Positions 11,170 through 23,700 of a stretch of 64,000 nt of DNA are shown here, piece by piece. The stretch is taken from assembly GCA_958450325.1 (NCBI GenBank), contig OY288259.1:26840734-26904733 (forward strand), in the 5' to 3' direction. The notes beneath the pieces were generated by a model, which saw only the letters and a program-made list of their open reading frames with translations, did not search any database and was not told the DNA's origin. The DNA is from Agrostemma githago (Eukaryota > Streptophyta > Magnoliopsida > Caryophyllales > Caryophyllaceae). Made by a program: the position numbers and the translations under genes. Numbering within the stretch: the stretch's first letter is position 1; each line of letters starts with the position of its first letter.

Positions 11170-11684
11170 TTAGGTAATGATATTGATTGGTGACGAATAA
11201 GCAGGAAATGAATTTACCATGTTCCTTGGAAAAATCAAATGACTTGGCCACTTGACAAAACTGTGTACGGCTTGAATAACTACAGTCCATTCCTCGGTGG
11301 GACAAGGCAAAGGAGCACTAGGCACAAGAACTTCTAAAACACTCACTCTACGAAATCCATGAGGGAGACTATGACAATGAACTGTCACGTTTTCAGCGGC
11401 ATGGATAAATACAGTTCCAATAGCAACAATCTGGTGCCCTTCTTGGTCAGCAATAGCTAAGAGACAATCACTCTCTCCCTAGTGACATAAATTAAATCAA
11501 GTTTATATTATAATTTAAACAAGTACGAGTAATACTTTCGGAAAGAAAAAAAATACATAAATGGAATCGTCAATACCTCTGGAAAATGTGAGAGTTACTG
11601 TTAGATTTATTTTGAAAGTCGGCAAGGTCATTATTAAGTGTCTTCATCCCTGGTTCAGGCGAAGGAACTCGATAAGGTTCTACC
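11170..11684 (-). pseudogene. CACTA gene 2, DUF8039-like domain and preceding exon
   Basis: Minus-strand exon 11684-11589 continues the reading frame of the PTTA exon across the 7-kb LTR element. The next exon (about 11478-11215) encodes DCLLAIADQEGHQIVAIGTV then LPCPTEEWTVVIQAVHSFVKWPSHLI. This matches my memory of the DUF8039 domain found between PTTA and Ulp1 regions in plant CACTA proteins (pattern LPxPxE.....A...FV.WP..L). Its function is unknown. Confidence is moderate because it rests on recalled family patterns. Confidence 0.65.
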
Positions 11685-11688
11685 ACCT
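11684..11688 (+). repeat. target-site duplication of the 7-kb LTR element, left copy
   Basis: CACCT, repeated at 18694-18698. Confidence 0.92.
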
Positions 11689-13263
11689 TGATGGTAGGGA
11701 TTTGTCACGTCCCTAACCGTCAATAAACTACCGATTACACCTAGTGAGTAGCTAGGGTAAGTCGGGATCGTATCCACAAGGACGGTAAGGCGAAGTTTAA
11801 ACTATGTCTACCTAAAACAAGACAGACTAGGTCACCAAACAAACACAAAGAGGATGAAAATTGACAAACTATTGAAGGTTGGAGAAGAGGAAAGTAGCTA
11901 ACGAAGAACTAGGCTAAAACAATGCTAAACAATGCTAATAATCGAACTAACAAGACTAAATAAGGAGTTGAATCAAATATGGAAGGAAGTGGGGTAGGTC
12001 GGGTTCATAGGAGTAGAAGGGTAATTGGGGTGATCAAGGGTATAGGTGTCTCCTAGTTACTAGAGTCGGTCCGGGCTCTCGCAACTTAGACCGATGTCAA
12101 GGTGGGTCCGGGCTCTCGCAACTTAGACCCTAGTCCGTGCTCTCGCGACTAAACTATTCTCAACATTTCCGCATCATAGACAAACAATGAGAAGATGAGC
12201 ACAAGTATGGGAAGCATGGCCACTACAACTCATACAAGCATATCAACAAACACATAGAGTGCCCACAATGTGACTAACAACAAAGACTCACCCTTTTCCC
12301 TTAATCAACCCTAATCATCCATAATCTACCCCTAATCCCCCTACTAACCCCACAAGAAGACTACTCACTCATGAGGAAGAACAACACAACCATAACAAGA
12401 GAAAACATCATCACAAAACAAACATCCATAATGAATAACAAGAACAATAACAATAACAACATAAAAAGATAGAAACAAGATTAAATAACTAAGAACAAGA
12501 GTAAGAAAGATTATACCAACACTAGATGAAGAAAAGATGCAATCTCGTATAAATAAGAACCCAAATAGAATCCCAAGGTTGTCAAGCTTGGAGATTTCTT
12601 CAAGTATCCTCTTAATACAAGAACTAATTACAAAGATTAACTAATAATTAAAGGAAGATTAAAGCTAATATGAGAACACTAATCTAGGGTTTTGAAAGTC
12701 TAATGGAGGCTTAAACTAGTCTAGGGTATGATAAGATGTCTTAACATTACAAGGGAGAAGTATATATATGGGTACAAGAATGAAGGAGAAGAAAGAAAAG
12801 AGTCACGAGCTGCCCCTATAACGTCCCGACCGGGACGGGATCATCCCGACCGGGATGGGCTCACAGCAGCCTTCTCAATGTCGCACCCCATCCCGAACGG
12901 GTTGAGGCCATCCCGAACGGGATGGGTCTTGTAGACCTCCCTTAAGAGCTCTTTGGTCCCTCCTTGCCTCTCATGGGTTTCTCGCCGATTCTCGGGACTC
13001 CGGATTGGGTCTCGGAGGCTCGGGATTGGGTCCCAAGGTCTCGGGGTCGATTCCAAGGCATCAAGTCATCGTTCCTTTACTCCGTTGGCTCCAAAATGTG
13101 TATGTATAGAGTCGAAATCGCTCCAACTCTTCTAAATCGGCCTCGGGAACCTGAAACGAACTAAATGAAGCATAAGAAGCCCATGAATCGCTCCCAAGGA
13201 GCGATTTCACAAGGAAAAAGGGACCAAAACACAACAAATAGGCACTACAAACTACACTTATCA
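11689..13263 (-). repeat. 3' LTR of the 7-kb element
   Basis: 1575 bp, minus-strand TGATAAGTG...CCATCA. It is highly similar to the 5' LTR but shorter: it has two CCCGACCGGGA-type units against four, and lacks a 20-bp AAACTAGAG segment. It contains repeated CGGGCTCTCGCAACTTAGAC motifs (12066-12140) and a minus-strand TATA at 12761-12769. Confidence 0.93.
12824..12925 (-). repeat. short CCCGACCGGGA / CCCGAACGGG cluster in the 3' LTR
   Basis: Two CCCGACCGGGA units and two CCCGAACGGG units. The homologous cluster in the 5' LTR (18208-18355) has two additional units. Confidence 0.85.
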
Positions 13264-13275
13264 ACTCCCCCACAC
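13264..13275 (-). promoter_or_regulatory. polypurine tract of the 7-kb element
   Basis: Minus strand TGTGGGGGAGT directly abuts the start of the 3' LTR, the expected position for plus-strand cDNA priming. Confidence 0.85.
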
Positions 13276-15446
13276 TTAACCCTTACTCGCCCTCGAGTAA
13301 GCACATACTAACTACTATACTAGCCGAATGGGTATTAGCGCACCCTACGCCCTTTCAACTCACGCGAGTGCACTTAGAGGAAAAGTGCACTCCGCAAGGC
13401 AAGTCGGGTCTTGCGACAAAACCGCGGATGCAACCGGACACAAAACACACAAACAAACAAACACACAAACAAACACTTAGACGGTTGCACCCAAAACAAA
13501 AGAAATACCGCTTCCCTCTAAAAGCGGTGAAAGAAGCACCGGTTTAGGACTCGAGGTAAGTGACAACGTTCCGAATCTAACAATACAAACCAAGGTGGAC
13601 TAAACCCTAATAGTATGACGATAAAGCAACAAAAACGTTGGTAACTTACCTAGGTCCTCCTAACTTTCTAAAAACGTACTACGGGACGATCGGCGGAGTG
13701 GAAAAGTGAGGAACCACGGTGTTAGTCGACACTGTAGGTAAGTGAGACCCCGCCCCCTTTAGCGTGAGCCAAGAGGGTCTTCCCGCGTCCAAAACCGCTT
13801 AACTAGTCCAAGTAAAAAGATGGAAAACATGCAAAATGAGGGAAGACCGACTAATGCCGCTATCATCCTTCCTCGGGACTCGGTCCTTTGGTAGGCTCTT
13901 CACGGCGAAAGGCGGAAAAAGGCTTATTTTTGTGGGGATTTCTTTTTTTTTGTGAGATGGGTTTTCTTTTGGCATTTTCTTTCTTTTTGACATACTTGCT
14001 TTATTTTGCCATGCCATTCTTTTTCTTCTTTTCTATTTTCTTTTTGGCTTTTGTGCCTTTTATTTTTCTTCATTTCTTTTCTTTCTTTCATTTTTTTTTT
14101 CTTTCTTTTCTTTTCTTTGCCCTTTTTGGCAAGATTTGGCTTTTTGGCATTTTCATTGTATAACAAGAAAGGTAGAAATCAACAATTTGCAATTTATTGT
14201 GTGGAGATGTGTAGGAGGTAGGTGAATGGGTAAGTCGGGACGGGCCCTTCCCTTCAAACCCACAAAAAGTGGAGAACTTGGACTAATCAAAACAATCCTA
14301 AACACGGTCACCTAGGGGACGGGACTTGGCAACCAAGGCCTTTTCACACCGTGGGTGGTCATAATGGTCAAAAATGCAAATCCCGTAGTAAATCCCTAGT
14401 AAGCTAGGTGGACTCAAGGTAAAGGACAAACGAAATCGTTGATTTAGGGTCATTCTACTAGGCTAAAGTCCAAGACTCGATTTACACTACTAGGAAGGGA
14501 AGGTACACACTCACACACTAGCCTCTAAATCGGGTTTTCGAAAACGGTTTACACACATGACACACAACACAACACAACACAAAATTAAAGACTCAACGAG
14601 AACGAAAGAAAAAGAAACAAGAGCAACAAAACGAGAACAAAACAAAACGAACACGTACATAACACAAACACCACCCCAAATTTTCAAACAAGTCGCCAAT
14701 CAACCACAAACTTTACAAGCTCCGCCCGAGCACACAACATCACAATCTCCTCCAAAATCCGCAAGAGGTAAAGAAGAAAAAGGGATAAGATGTTACCGGG
14801 AGTCTTGAAAGCCTTCCAAAGTTAACGGCGATTAAAGCAACCTATAAGGGAAAGGGAGGCAAAACACGCACACAAAACAAATATACGACACAAAGACACA
14901 AAGGGAAAACTCACAAAAGAAAAATCTTTTTGAATTTTGTGAAAAAATTTCGAATTTTTATGGTTTTTAAAGATTTTTTTCGAAAAAACTAAGAAAATAA
15001 AACTAACTAAGATAGAATATCGCTCCCCCACACTTAAATCGAGCCATGTCCTCATATGCTCAATCGTAGTGTGCGGAGAGACAAAAGAAAAAGAAAAGAA
15101 ACTACGAAAATAAAGCTAAAAATCAAAAATGAAGATGAAGAAAAGGTAGAAGGTGTCCGGCCGGGGTGTAGTCAAGTCACCATGGGCCGAAACGAGAAAA
15201 AGATATGGATGGGGGAAGAAATAAAAGAAGGAAATAAAAGGAAATGGGAGGGGAGGGCTAGGTGTAATCAAGTCACCTAGCCCGGATTCCGCCTAAATCC
15301 GACTAAATCCTCAAAAAAAAAAAGTGAAAATCTAAGAAACAAAACACACAAATACAAGCACAAGTACTCTAAGGAAGAGGAGAGGGGAATATACAACATG
15401 ACGGTTCTTTAGGAACTCCGTCAAACCTAGGATGGTGGACTCTTCT
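13276..15446 (-). other. non-coding interior of the 7-kb LTR element
   Basis: About 2.2 kb between the gag-like ORF and the polypurine tract, where an autonomous element would carry pol. It holds a strong strand-asymmetric tract (13930-14120, T-rich on plus, AAAGAAAAG on minus) and other low-complexity stretches. Lysine-rich or phenylalanine-rich ORFs here are composition artefacts. No pol remnant was recognised. Confidence 0.7.
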
Positions 15447-16793
15447 TCAACCGTAGCCCTCAAGGGCATGGAGGAGCAAGTCGAACGCGCTACCGACATC
15501 ATAGTGAAGGCCCAAGAAGCGCTCGAGCTTAGCCGACCTCCACGGCCTCCAAGGAGGAGGCAAGAAGTAGGAATCCCAAGACCCAAAATCATCTTTCAAA
15601 TCGTCTCCGGGGTCTATCCATCCTACGAGCTTTACCGACCTCTTCCTCCCTAAGCATTGTCTCCAATCACGAGGAAGCTTCATCTCCAAGAAACGAGGCA
15701 CAAAAAGCGGTTTTGGCCTCATTTCTTCGTTGCACACCCCCACACTTTCCTCAAGTTGTGGTTCCCCATCTTCATCACTCGGCCCCACATCATCTTGGAG
15801 GAGAGGATCGAAACTTCCACCGGCGGTTTCAATCTCTTCCAAACCATCTCTCGGTGTACTAGCAAGGGGCTCTTGGTGCTTAGTCACATTATCGCACAAG
15901 GGCAACTCGAGGCTATCAATTTCACCTAACAACCTCACGAATTCCACCAAATCATCCAACTCACCATCCTCCTCCAATTCTTCACCAACGACGCCTTCAC
16001 CAAGGGTCATATCCTCATTCGTCTCTTTTTGGGTAGACGATTGAGGTTCTTCAAAGCAAATTTCTCCTCCAAAGGGAACTACGTTGGCGGCTTCGTGATT
16101 AGGTTTCTCCTCTTTCTCAAGTGGTCACCCTTCATCTAATTGTGATGTCTGGGATAAAAACATTACGATTTGAACCGATAATGCATTTAATCGAGCATCC
16201 CTCGCCTCGTTTGCCCTTCGAATTTGGACCCATAATTCATTTTGTTGTTTTTGAATTTGAATGGCCATTTCTTGGTTGCTCTTTTGCAATTGAAGAAGCG
16301 ATTGAAACACCTCCATGTCGGGTAATTGGTGATCATTGGGGTCTTGTAAAGCTCCTTGAAAATCTTGATGATGCCCAAGAGGTGGGGCATCATATTGTTG
16401 GTAGCAAGGTTGGGGTGATTGGTAGTATTGTGGGTTATGGGGTTCATATTGTGGTTGGGGTGAAGGGTAATATTGTGGGTTTTGGGGGTATTGGCTTCCA
16501 TAAGGTGAATCTTGATCGAACATGGTGGTTTCACATTCATAGCTTGAGTAATAGTCACCATGATCGTAGGATTGATAGTCATTCACTTGTTGGTAGCCAT
16601 ATCCATATTCTTGAGGATCATACCCGTCTTGATTACCCCAAGAAGCTTGATTATGGTAGGGGGACGTCATGTCATAGCTTTGGTCCAAAGAAGAAGAGGG
16701 GTAGCTCATATCGGCTTCCATGTATGGGGAGTTTAGATCAAACCCCATGCTCGCTCGAAAATCGTAGCTCATACCCGGTTGGAAACCACTCAT
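15447..16793 (-). pseudogene. gag-like ORF with one in-frame TGA
   Basis: The minus-strand frame from the ATG at 16793 is open for 222 codons. It stops at a TGA (16125-16127) and then stays open in the same frame to 15447, about 449 codons in all. The N-terminal part is rich in Y, Q, S and P (GYGYQQ, QYYPSPQPQYEP, SPQPCYQQ), followed by a predicted helical SLLQLQKSNQEMAIQIQKQQNELW segment of coiled-coil type. The C-terminal part is acidic. It resembles linker regions of plant Athila/Tat gag proteins; no zinc knuckle or retrotrans_gag core was recognised. The TGA may be a mutation or a readthrough signal. Confidence 0.6.
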
Positions 16794-16952
16794 TCTAGCA
16801 ACCGTCCGTTAAAGCGGCTCTAAGTTGCGAGAAAAAGATAGTCACCACCTCTAAGCATAAACTGTAGACTAAGAACAAACGTGAGAAGTCTAGTGCTTTT
16901 TGGGCACTAGACAAGAGAGAAATAAACCACACACACACAAGAAACAAAGAAA

Positions 16953-16953
<1 letters not shown>

Positions 16954-16988
<35 letters not shown>
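16954..16988. repeat. poly(A) tract
   Basis: About 35 consecutive A bases (T on the element's coding strand) in the leader between the primer site and the gag-like ORF. Confidence 0.95.
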
Positions 16989-16989
<1 letters not shown>

Positions 16990-17044
16990 ACAAACACAAA
17001 GACAAAGTCAAGTAACTAGGAAAACAAAGTCCAAACTAACGCCT

Positions 17045-17062
17045 TCCCCGGCAACGGCGCCA
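17045..17062 (-). promoter_or_regulatory. primer-binding site, tRNA-Asp type
   Basis: Minus strand TGGCGCCGTTGCCGGGGA, 3 nt after the 5' LTR, is complementary to the 3' end of plant tRNA-Asp(GTC) as I remember it. Confidence 0.9.
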
Positions 17063-17065
17063 AAT

Positions 17066-18693
17066 TGATGGAAGGGATTCGTCACGTCCCTAACCGTCAA
17101 TAAACTACCGATTACACCTAGTGGGTAGCTAGGGTAAGTCGGGATCGTATCCACGAGGACAGTAAAGCGAAGTTTAGACTATGTCTACCTAAAACAAGAC
17201 TAGGTCACCAAACAAACACAAAGAGGATGAAAATTGACAAACTATTGAAGGTTGGAGAAGAGGAAAGTAGCTAACGAAGAACTAGGCTAAAACAATGCTA
17301 AATAATGCTAATAATCGAACTAACAAGTAAACTAGAGTAAACTATGACTAAATAAGGAGTTGAATCAAATATGGAAGTGGGGTAGGTCGGGTTCATAGGA
17401 GTAGAAGGGTAATTGGGGTGATCAAGGGTATAGGTGTCTCCTAGTTACTAGAGTCGGTCCGGGCTCTCGCAACTTAGACCGATGTCAAGGTGGGTCCGGG
17501 CTCTCGCAACTTAGACCCTAGTCCGTGCTCTCGCGACTAAACTATTCTCAACATTTCCGCATCATAGACAAACAATGAGAAGATGAGCACAAGTATGGGA
17601 AGCATGGCCACTACAACTCATACAAGCATATCAACAAACACATAGAGTGCCCACAATGTGACTAACAACAAAGACTCACCCTTTTCCCTTAATCAACCCT
17701 AATCATCCATAATCTACCCCTAATCCCCCTACTAACCCCACAAGAAGACTACTCACTCATGAGGAAGAACAACACAACCATAACAAGAGAAAACATCATC
17801 ACAAAACAAACATCCATAATGAATAACAAGAACAATAACAATAACAACATAAAATGATAGAAACTAGATTAAATAACTAAGAACAAGAGTAAGAAAGATT
17901 ATACCAACACTAGATGAAGAAAAGATGCAATCTCGTATAAATAAGAACCCAAATAGAATCCCAAGGTTGTCAAGCTTGGAGATTTCTTCAAGTATCCTCT
18001 TAATACAAGAACTAATTACAAAGATTAACTAATAATTAAAGAAAGATTAAAGCTAATATGAGAACACTAATCTAGGGTTTTGAAAGTCTAATGGAGGCTT
18101 AAACTAGTCTAGGGTATGATAAGATGTCTTAACATTACAAGGGAGAAGTATATATATGGGTACAAGAATGAAGGAGAAGAAAGAAAAGAGTCACGAGCTG
18201 CCCCTGTAACGTCCCGACCGGGACGGGATCATCCCGACCGGGACGGTCTGTCATCCCGACCGGGACGGGTTGCTCCCGACCGGGATGGGCTCACAGCAGC
18301 CTTCTCAATGTCGCACCCCATCCCGAACGGGATGAGGCCATCCCGAACGGGATGGGTCTTGTAGGCCTCCCTTAAGAGCTCTTTGGTCCCTCCTTGCCTC
18401 TCATGGGTTTCTCGCCGATTCTCGGGACTCGGGATCGGGTCTTGGAGGCTCGGGATTGGGTTCCAAGGTCTCGGGGTCGATTCCAAGGCATCAAGTCATC
18501 GTTCCTTTACTCCGTTGGCTCCAAAATGTGTATGTATAGAGTCGAAATCGCTCCAACTCTTCTAAATCGGCCTCGGGAACCTGAAACGAACTAAAGGAAG
18601 CATAAGAAGCCCATGAATCGCTCCCAAGGAGCAATTCCACAAGGAAAAAGGGACCAAAACACAACAAATAGGCACTACAAACTACACTTATCA
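17066..18693 (-). repeat. 5' LTR of the 7-kb element
   Basis: 1628 bp, with TG...CA ends on the minus strand. The TATA motif is at 18148-18157 (minus). It contains four CCCGACCGGGA units at 18208-18290 plus two CCCGAACGGG units. High similarity to the 3' LTR indicates recent insertion, although indels separate them. Confidence 0.93.
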
Positions 18694-18698
18694 CACCT
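18694..18698 (+). repeat. target-site duplication of the 7-kb LTR element, right copy
   Basis: CACCT, identical to 11684-11688. Confidence 0.92.
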
Positions 18699-20395
18699 CC
18701 ACCGAAACCCTCTTTGAATCATTAGAAAGCGAAGGTTTAACACCTTGACTCCGTTGATCAAGCCCAAAGTTTGAGGTTAATAATTGGGTGAATGAAACTC
18801 CTTCCCCTAAGAAGTTGTTGGGATCGGGAACACTAGAAGCGCCACTACCAGAATCAAACTGGCCATAACCGCCAAATTGACTAAAAGTACTAAATGGGAC
18901 AGATGCACCAATAGCTTGACTATTAAAACCAACAACATAGCTACCCAGTTGGTTTACAAGATCAGGAGAAGGAGTGAACTGAGTAGCATTACTATAGGCT
19001 TCGAACCGTCTTAATTGCTCTTCGTTGAAGGTCGACATAACAAACGATACCAAAAGGTTTTGTTGGTTTTTCACAACCGCTATTTCTGATGTTAAGCTAT
19101 TAACTTCTGCGTGCAATTGGGAAGGTGGGATCGGTTTTTTATACCCAAAATATTCTGTTTGTGTGATATTTGATCCAACAGCCACTACGCGACCTCCTCG
19201 TTCCGGTTTCTTCATTGCTCTAGCTAAAATATCATCTCGACCCTTGGATTTTATCCCTCCATGCATCTTTACTTTGTGTCATCAATGCTTTCTAAAATAC
19301 AAAGAACAAAAAAACTTTCATCATCTTCAGTAAATAAAAAAATTTTGATAACAAAATATACAAATTAAGAGGATAAATTCTTACAATTGCTTCGGCAACT
19401 TCTAGATCAACTGTGTTCTTAAAGGTTAACATACCACCATCTTCACCATTTTTAATAATAGAATGAGCCCTGTTCCATACTAGATGCCGAGGAACCTCCG
19501 AGATATGGATTCCTTGTTTCAAGAGTTCTTCTTCCTTATAATTTAAAAACAAAAGAATAACATAGTAATGATTAAATTTAAGTTATGAGATACACGAGAA
19601 CGTTGGACTAATCTTCAAAATACATACTAGTTCTTCCTCGAAATATTGGTAACCAAGTCGACCTCCACGATAGCTTGAGTTCTTCAGAAGTTATCTTTCT
19701 CGAAACATTGCACTTATTGCATGTGTACATACACCGATAAATGAAAGTTAGGGAACAAGAATTAGTGTTTGTTAACTCCATGTTATAATATCAGAAAATA
19801 TGTTAGGAAATCACTTTGAATTCAACTGTGGTATAAGTTGCGGTGAATGTGTCCCAAATAGTTTGATTTATCGAAGGGTATTTCCATGGTGGCCATTTTC
19901 TGATTCTTCCATCCGGTTTGTATAGCCAATACTTTCTTAATCTATTCTTAAAAGCACTCCATCGTTAGCTAGGTCGTGTTAAGATCCACTTTCTTCGATC
20001 TTCTCGTACTACAAACCCTTTCTGTAACATCATTGTTATCCATAGTTAAAAATAAATTTGTAATATTAAATTCAAAACAAAGAATTGAAATTTGTACAAT
20101 TTATCCTTACACATATGAATTTGTACACTTCATCAACAAGTTCTTCTGGCACATCAGGCCACTTCCTGTACTTGACGCCTACTCATTCACGACTAACTAT
20201 CCCAATATATGTAGAAAAGGCAGTTCTGTATTTCCCAGATGGAAGTTTTTTATGATTCCACTCCAAAGGACCTTTAGCATTTGCATTAATCGTCTTCCCA
20301 ACTAACTTTAGCACCGTACGACCTCGCTCATCTTCATGATTTTTCTCCTCGACAATCAGATTCAGGATCAGATTCCACATCTTCCCCATGCTCAA
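18699..20395 (-). pseudogene. CACTA gene 2, PTTA/En-Spm (Transposase_24-like) exons
   Basis: Minus-strand exons in order: 20395-20183 (GRTVLK...EWNHKKLPSGKYRTAFSTYIG), 20170-20110 (KWPDVPEELVDEVYKFI), about 19940-19820 (the WLYKPDGRIRKWP region), about 19550-19390 (EVPRHLVWNRAHSI) and 19266-18699 (DDILARAMKKPERGGRVVAVG, then EYFGYKKPIPPSQLHAEV and a Q/S/G-rich tail). This order matches plant PTTA/En-Spm accessory proteins of CACTA elements, thought to bind subterminal repeats. Stop codons and ragged exon limits indicate decay. The frame enters the exon at 11684 across the LTR insertion. Confidence 0.78.
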
Positions 20396-20773
20396 AGGCT
20401 TGTTTTCTTTTTACAGCCATAAGCCTAAACAAAAATATTATACAAGTAGCAAGTGCCAACGAAAGAACAATGTTGTAAATAAATCAAGTCATATATCACA
20501 AAAGGTTAAAAATGTTCATCCCAAAAAATTCATGGAATCATATATCACAATATCAATGACCACATAACATTAACACACCTAAACAAAATTGACGATTTTT
20601 TTTTTACAAAATGACAGAAAACAATACAAAACACACAAGAAGAACCAATTCGTTATCACAAGCTTAAACATTGAGTAAAATAAAAAGGTGAAAAGTTTTC
20701 CTATTAGAAAGAAAATTTCACTTCTTTTTCTCAGCCCCTCCAACAAACCTCATCTTCTTAAGTTATTTTTACA

Positions 20774-23700
20774 TCAAGGACGGCGACGCTTTCGGTTTTC
20801 TTCAATCCAAATCCCCTCAGCATGGCCATTTCGAACATATATAAATGAGTCATCAACAATATGATCATCAAATTGTACCAACCTTGAAGGAGACCTTGCC
20901 TCTAATTCAGTATTATCATCATTATGATCAAATTCATCAATAGCATATCGAGGCTTAGGAGTTATAACAACTAACCATCCGTTTTCAGCTGGGTTAGACA
21001 TATAAAACACCTTTTTAGCTTGAATGGCTAGAATGAATGGATCTTCTACATGACGAGATTTATCAAAATTGACATAAGGGTACCCCAAATCATCGGTGTG
21101 AACACCAGTATTGTTGTCCGCCCACTTGCACCCAAAAAGTGGAACAGAGAAACCCGAGTAATACAACTCACAAATTTCATCAATAATTCCATAGTATCGC
21201 ATCTTACCATACAATGGGCGATTGTCTTTTGCACTTGCAAAATGCATACACATAGCTTCCAAAGTAACTCCGCTATTTTGTGTAGTACTTTTTTCATCAT
21301 GGTCCCTTATTGAAAATGTGCACCTATTAATGATGTATCCAGAGTAAAAGGTAGCATTAAAGTTAGGTCCATAGGCTAAACTTTCGAGACGATCAGATAT
21401 AGATATTGTAGAACCACGAATCTCTCTCATTACTTCATCTTTAAACCAAGCGGCAAAGGATTTTGTATGTGCACTTGCTAGTGATTTAGCACTTTCTTCG
21501 ATTATGACATTTTAAGAAATCCACATGTCTTTCGATATACGGTGCAACATCATCATCGTTAAGAAGAACATATGTATGAGCAGTGTGCCATTTCTGAAAA
21601 GACAAATCAAGTTGTTTTCGGCCTGTAATACCTTCACCTTCAATTCTTTGACTATGTCGAGACACAAGTACCCCTAACACCTCAACATTTCTAAGATATG
21701 GACCACATCGTTCAATAGCAGATTCATACAATAGCCGCTCTGCAATACAAGCTTCGGGTCGAAACAAATATTTAACATACCCTTTATATGTTTTCATTTG
21801 CCTTTCAAATGGATATTGATTCCTCAAATACACAGGTCCACAAAATCTAACCTCTCTTACTAAGTAAACTACCAAGTGAACCATAATGTCAAAAAATGAT
21901 GGAGGAAAGTACATCTCTAACTGACACATAGTAACAATTAGATTATCCTCTAAGGCATCCAATTCTTTTGGATCAATGACTTTCTCGAATATGGCATTGA
22001 AAAAAAAAAGGCAAAGTCTTATAATGGCATATCGGACATTCTTAGGCAAAATTGAATGAATAGCCACCGGTAACAGTTGTTGCATTAGAACATGACAATC
22101 ATGAGATTTAAGACCCACAAGTTTTAAGTTATCCATTGAAACAAGACTACTAATGTTGCTAGAATAACCATCTGGAACACTCTTGCTAAACACTCACAAA
22201 ATGCTTTCTTCTCTTGTTTCGATAACGTGTAAGCAGCTGGAGGTAGGTATTTTTGAGTTCCTTCTTTAACAATGTGGAGTCACTTCTAATTCCCATTTCT
22301 TTCAAGTCATCCCTAGATTTCTCACCATCTTTTGTTTTGCCTGGAATATTCAATAGTGTGCCAATAACACTATCACACACATTTTTTTCAATGTGCATTA
22401 CGTCCAAGCAATGTCTAACAAATAAGAATCTCCAATACGGTAGGCCCCAAAATACCGAGTATTTTTTATATCCTTGTTTTGGATGAGAGGTTTTTTTTTC
22501 TTCCCAAATGTTGTTTCAATGTTCTTAATTTTTTCAAATACCTGGTCCCCTGTCAAAATCTTTGGACGCCCTTCGTATACTTGTTTCCCATTAAATGCTT
22601 TTCTCTGCTTGCGATAATGATGATCTTGGGGTAGATAGCGACGATGTCCAAGATAAACCATCTTTCTAAATGACCTCAACCACTCTCCTTTCATACCATC
22701 CTCACATACAGGACAAGCCATTTCCCCTTTCACAGTATACCCTGATACATTACCATATGCAGGATAATCGTGTATGGTATAAAACAACATGGCCCTCAAG
22801 ATAAAAGTTTCATTTCGATGGGCGTCAAACACTTCCACGCCATTTTCCCATAATAGCTTCAAATCATCAATTAGAGGCGTCAAGTACACGTCAATATCAT
22901 TTCCTGGTTGTTTTGGTCCAGAAATTAATAAAGACAACATCATATACTTTCTTTTCATACATAGAGAAGGAGGGAGGTTATAAGTAACCAAAAATGACTG
23001 GCCAAGTACTATAGGTACTATTAAGGGATCGAAATGGATTCATACCATCAGTTGACAATGCTAAACGTAAATTACGTTCTTCCTTACCAAACTCACTATA
23101 CTTTCTGTCGATGAACTTCCATTGTGGAGAATCAGTCGGGGATGTCTGAGAAGCCAATCATCATTTCGCCCGTTTTTATGCCAAGTCAACTTCTCTGCGT
23201 CTTTAGGATGTGAAAATAGTCGTTTGAATTTTGGTATTATTGGAAAATACCACAAAATCTTAGCTGACACTCTTTCCTTCTTCTTGTACCTCAATGCATT
23301 GCGTACCGGACAATTTTTCAAAGATTCATGTTCATTTCTATATAGTATACAATCATTAGGGCAAGCATGGATTTTCTCATATTGCAAGCCCATTGGGTAT
23401 AATGACTTCTTTGCCTCATATGTAGAACTTGGTAGCACATTACCCTCAGGAAACATATCTTTTAGCCCTTCTAGTAACATAGTAAAACATGTGTCCGTCA
23501 ACCCTTGACCGACCTTTACATTATACAACCGAATTAAACCAGACAACCATGTACGTATACCTGCTGCCCATATACAAGGGCTTCTCAGAATCATTTAACA
23601 ACGTCTCAAATGTTTCGGGATTATCATCGAATTTATCTTGAGCTGCACTTAACATTTCGTCTAACCTATCACCCTCAATGTTGTTATCAAATGCATGCAC

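Larger units (their letters stand above)
11689..18693 (-). mobile_element. non-autonomous LTR retrotransposon with a gag-like ORF only
   Basis: A complete 7005-bp element on the minus strand. It has 5' LTR 17066-18693, a tRNA-Asp primer site, one gag-like ORF, a polypurine tract, 3' LTR 11689-13263, TG...CA ends and a CACCT duplication. No protease, RT, RNase H or integrase is present in the 3.8-kb interior. The tRNA-Asp primer site and long LTRs recall the Athila/Tat branch of Ty3/gypsy. It must have been mobilised by an autonomous relative in trans. It interrupts CACTA gene 2; removing it with one duplication restores that frame. Confidence 0.93.

Noticed and set aside
13888..14221. F-rich and K-rich frames on both strands
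   Set aside because: Products of a T-rich/A-rich low-complexity tract.
16121..16798. 225-codon + strand frame
   Set aside because: A mirror of the minus-strand gag-like ORF. The minus strand agrees with the LTR, primer-site and polypurine orientation.
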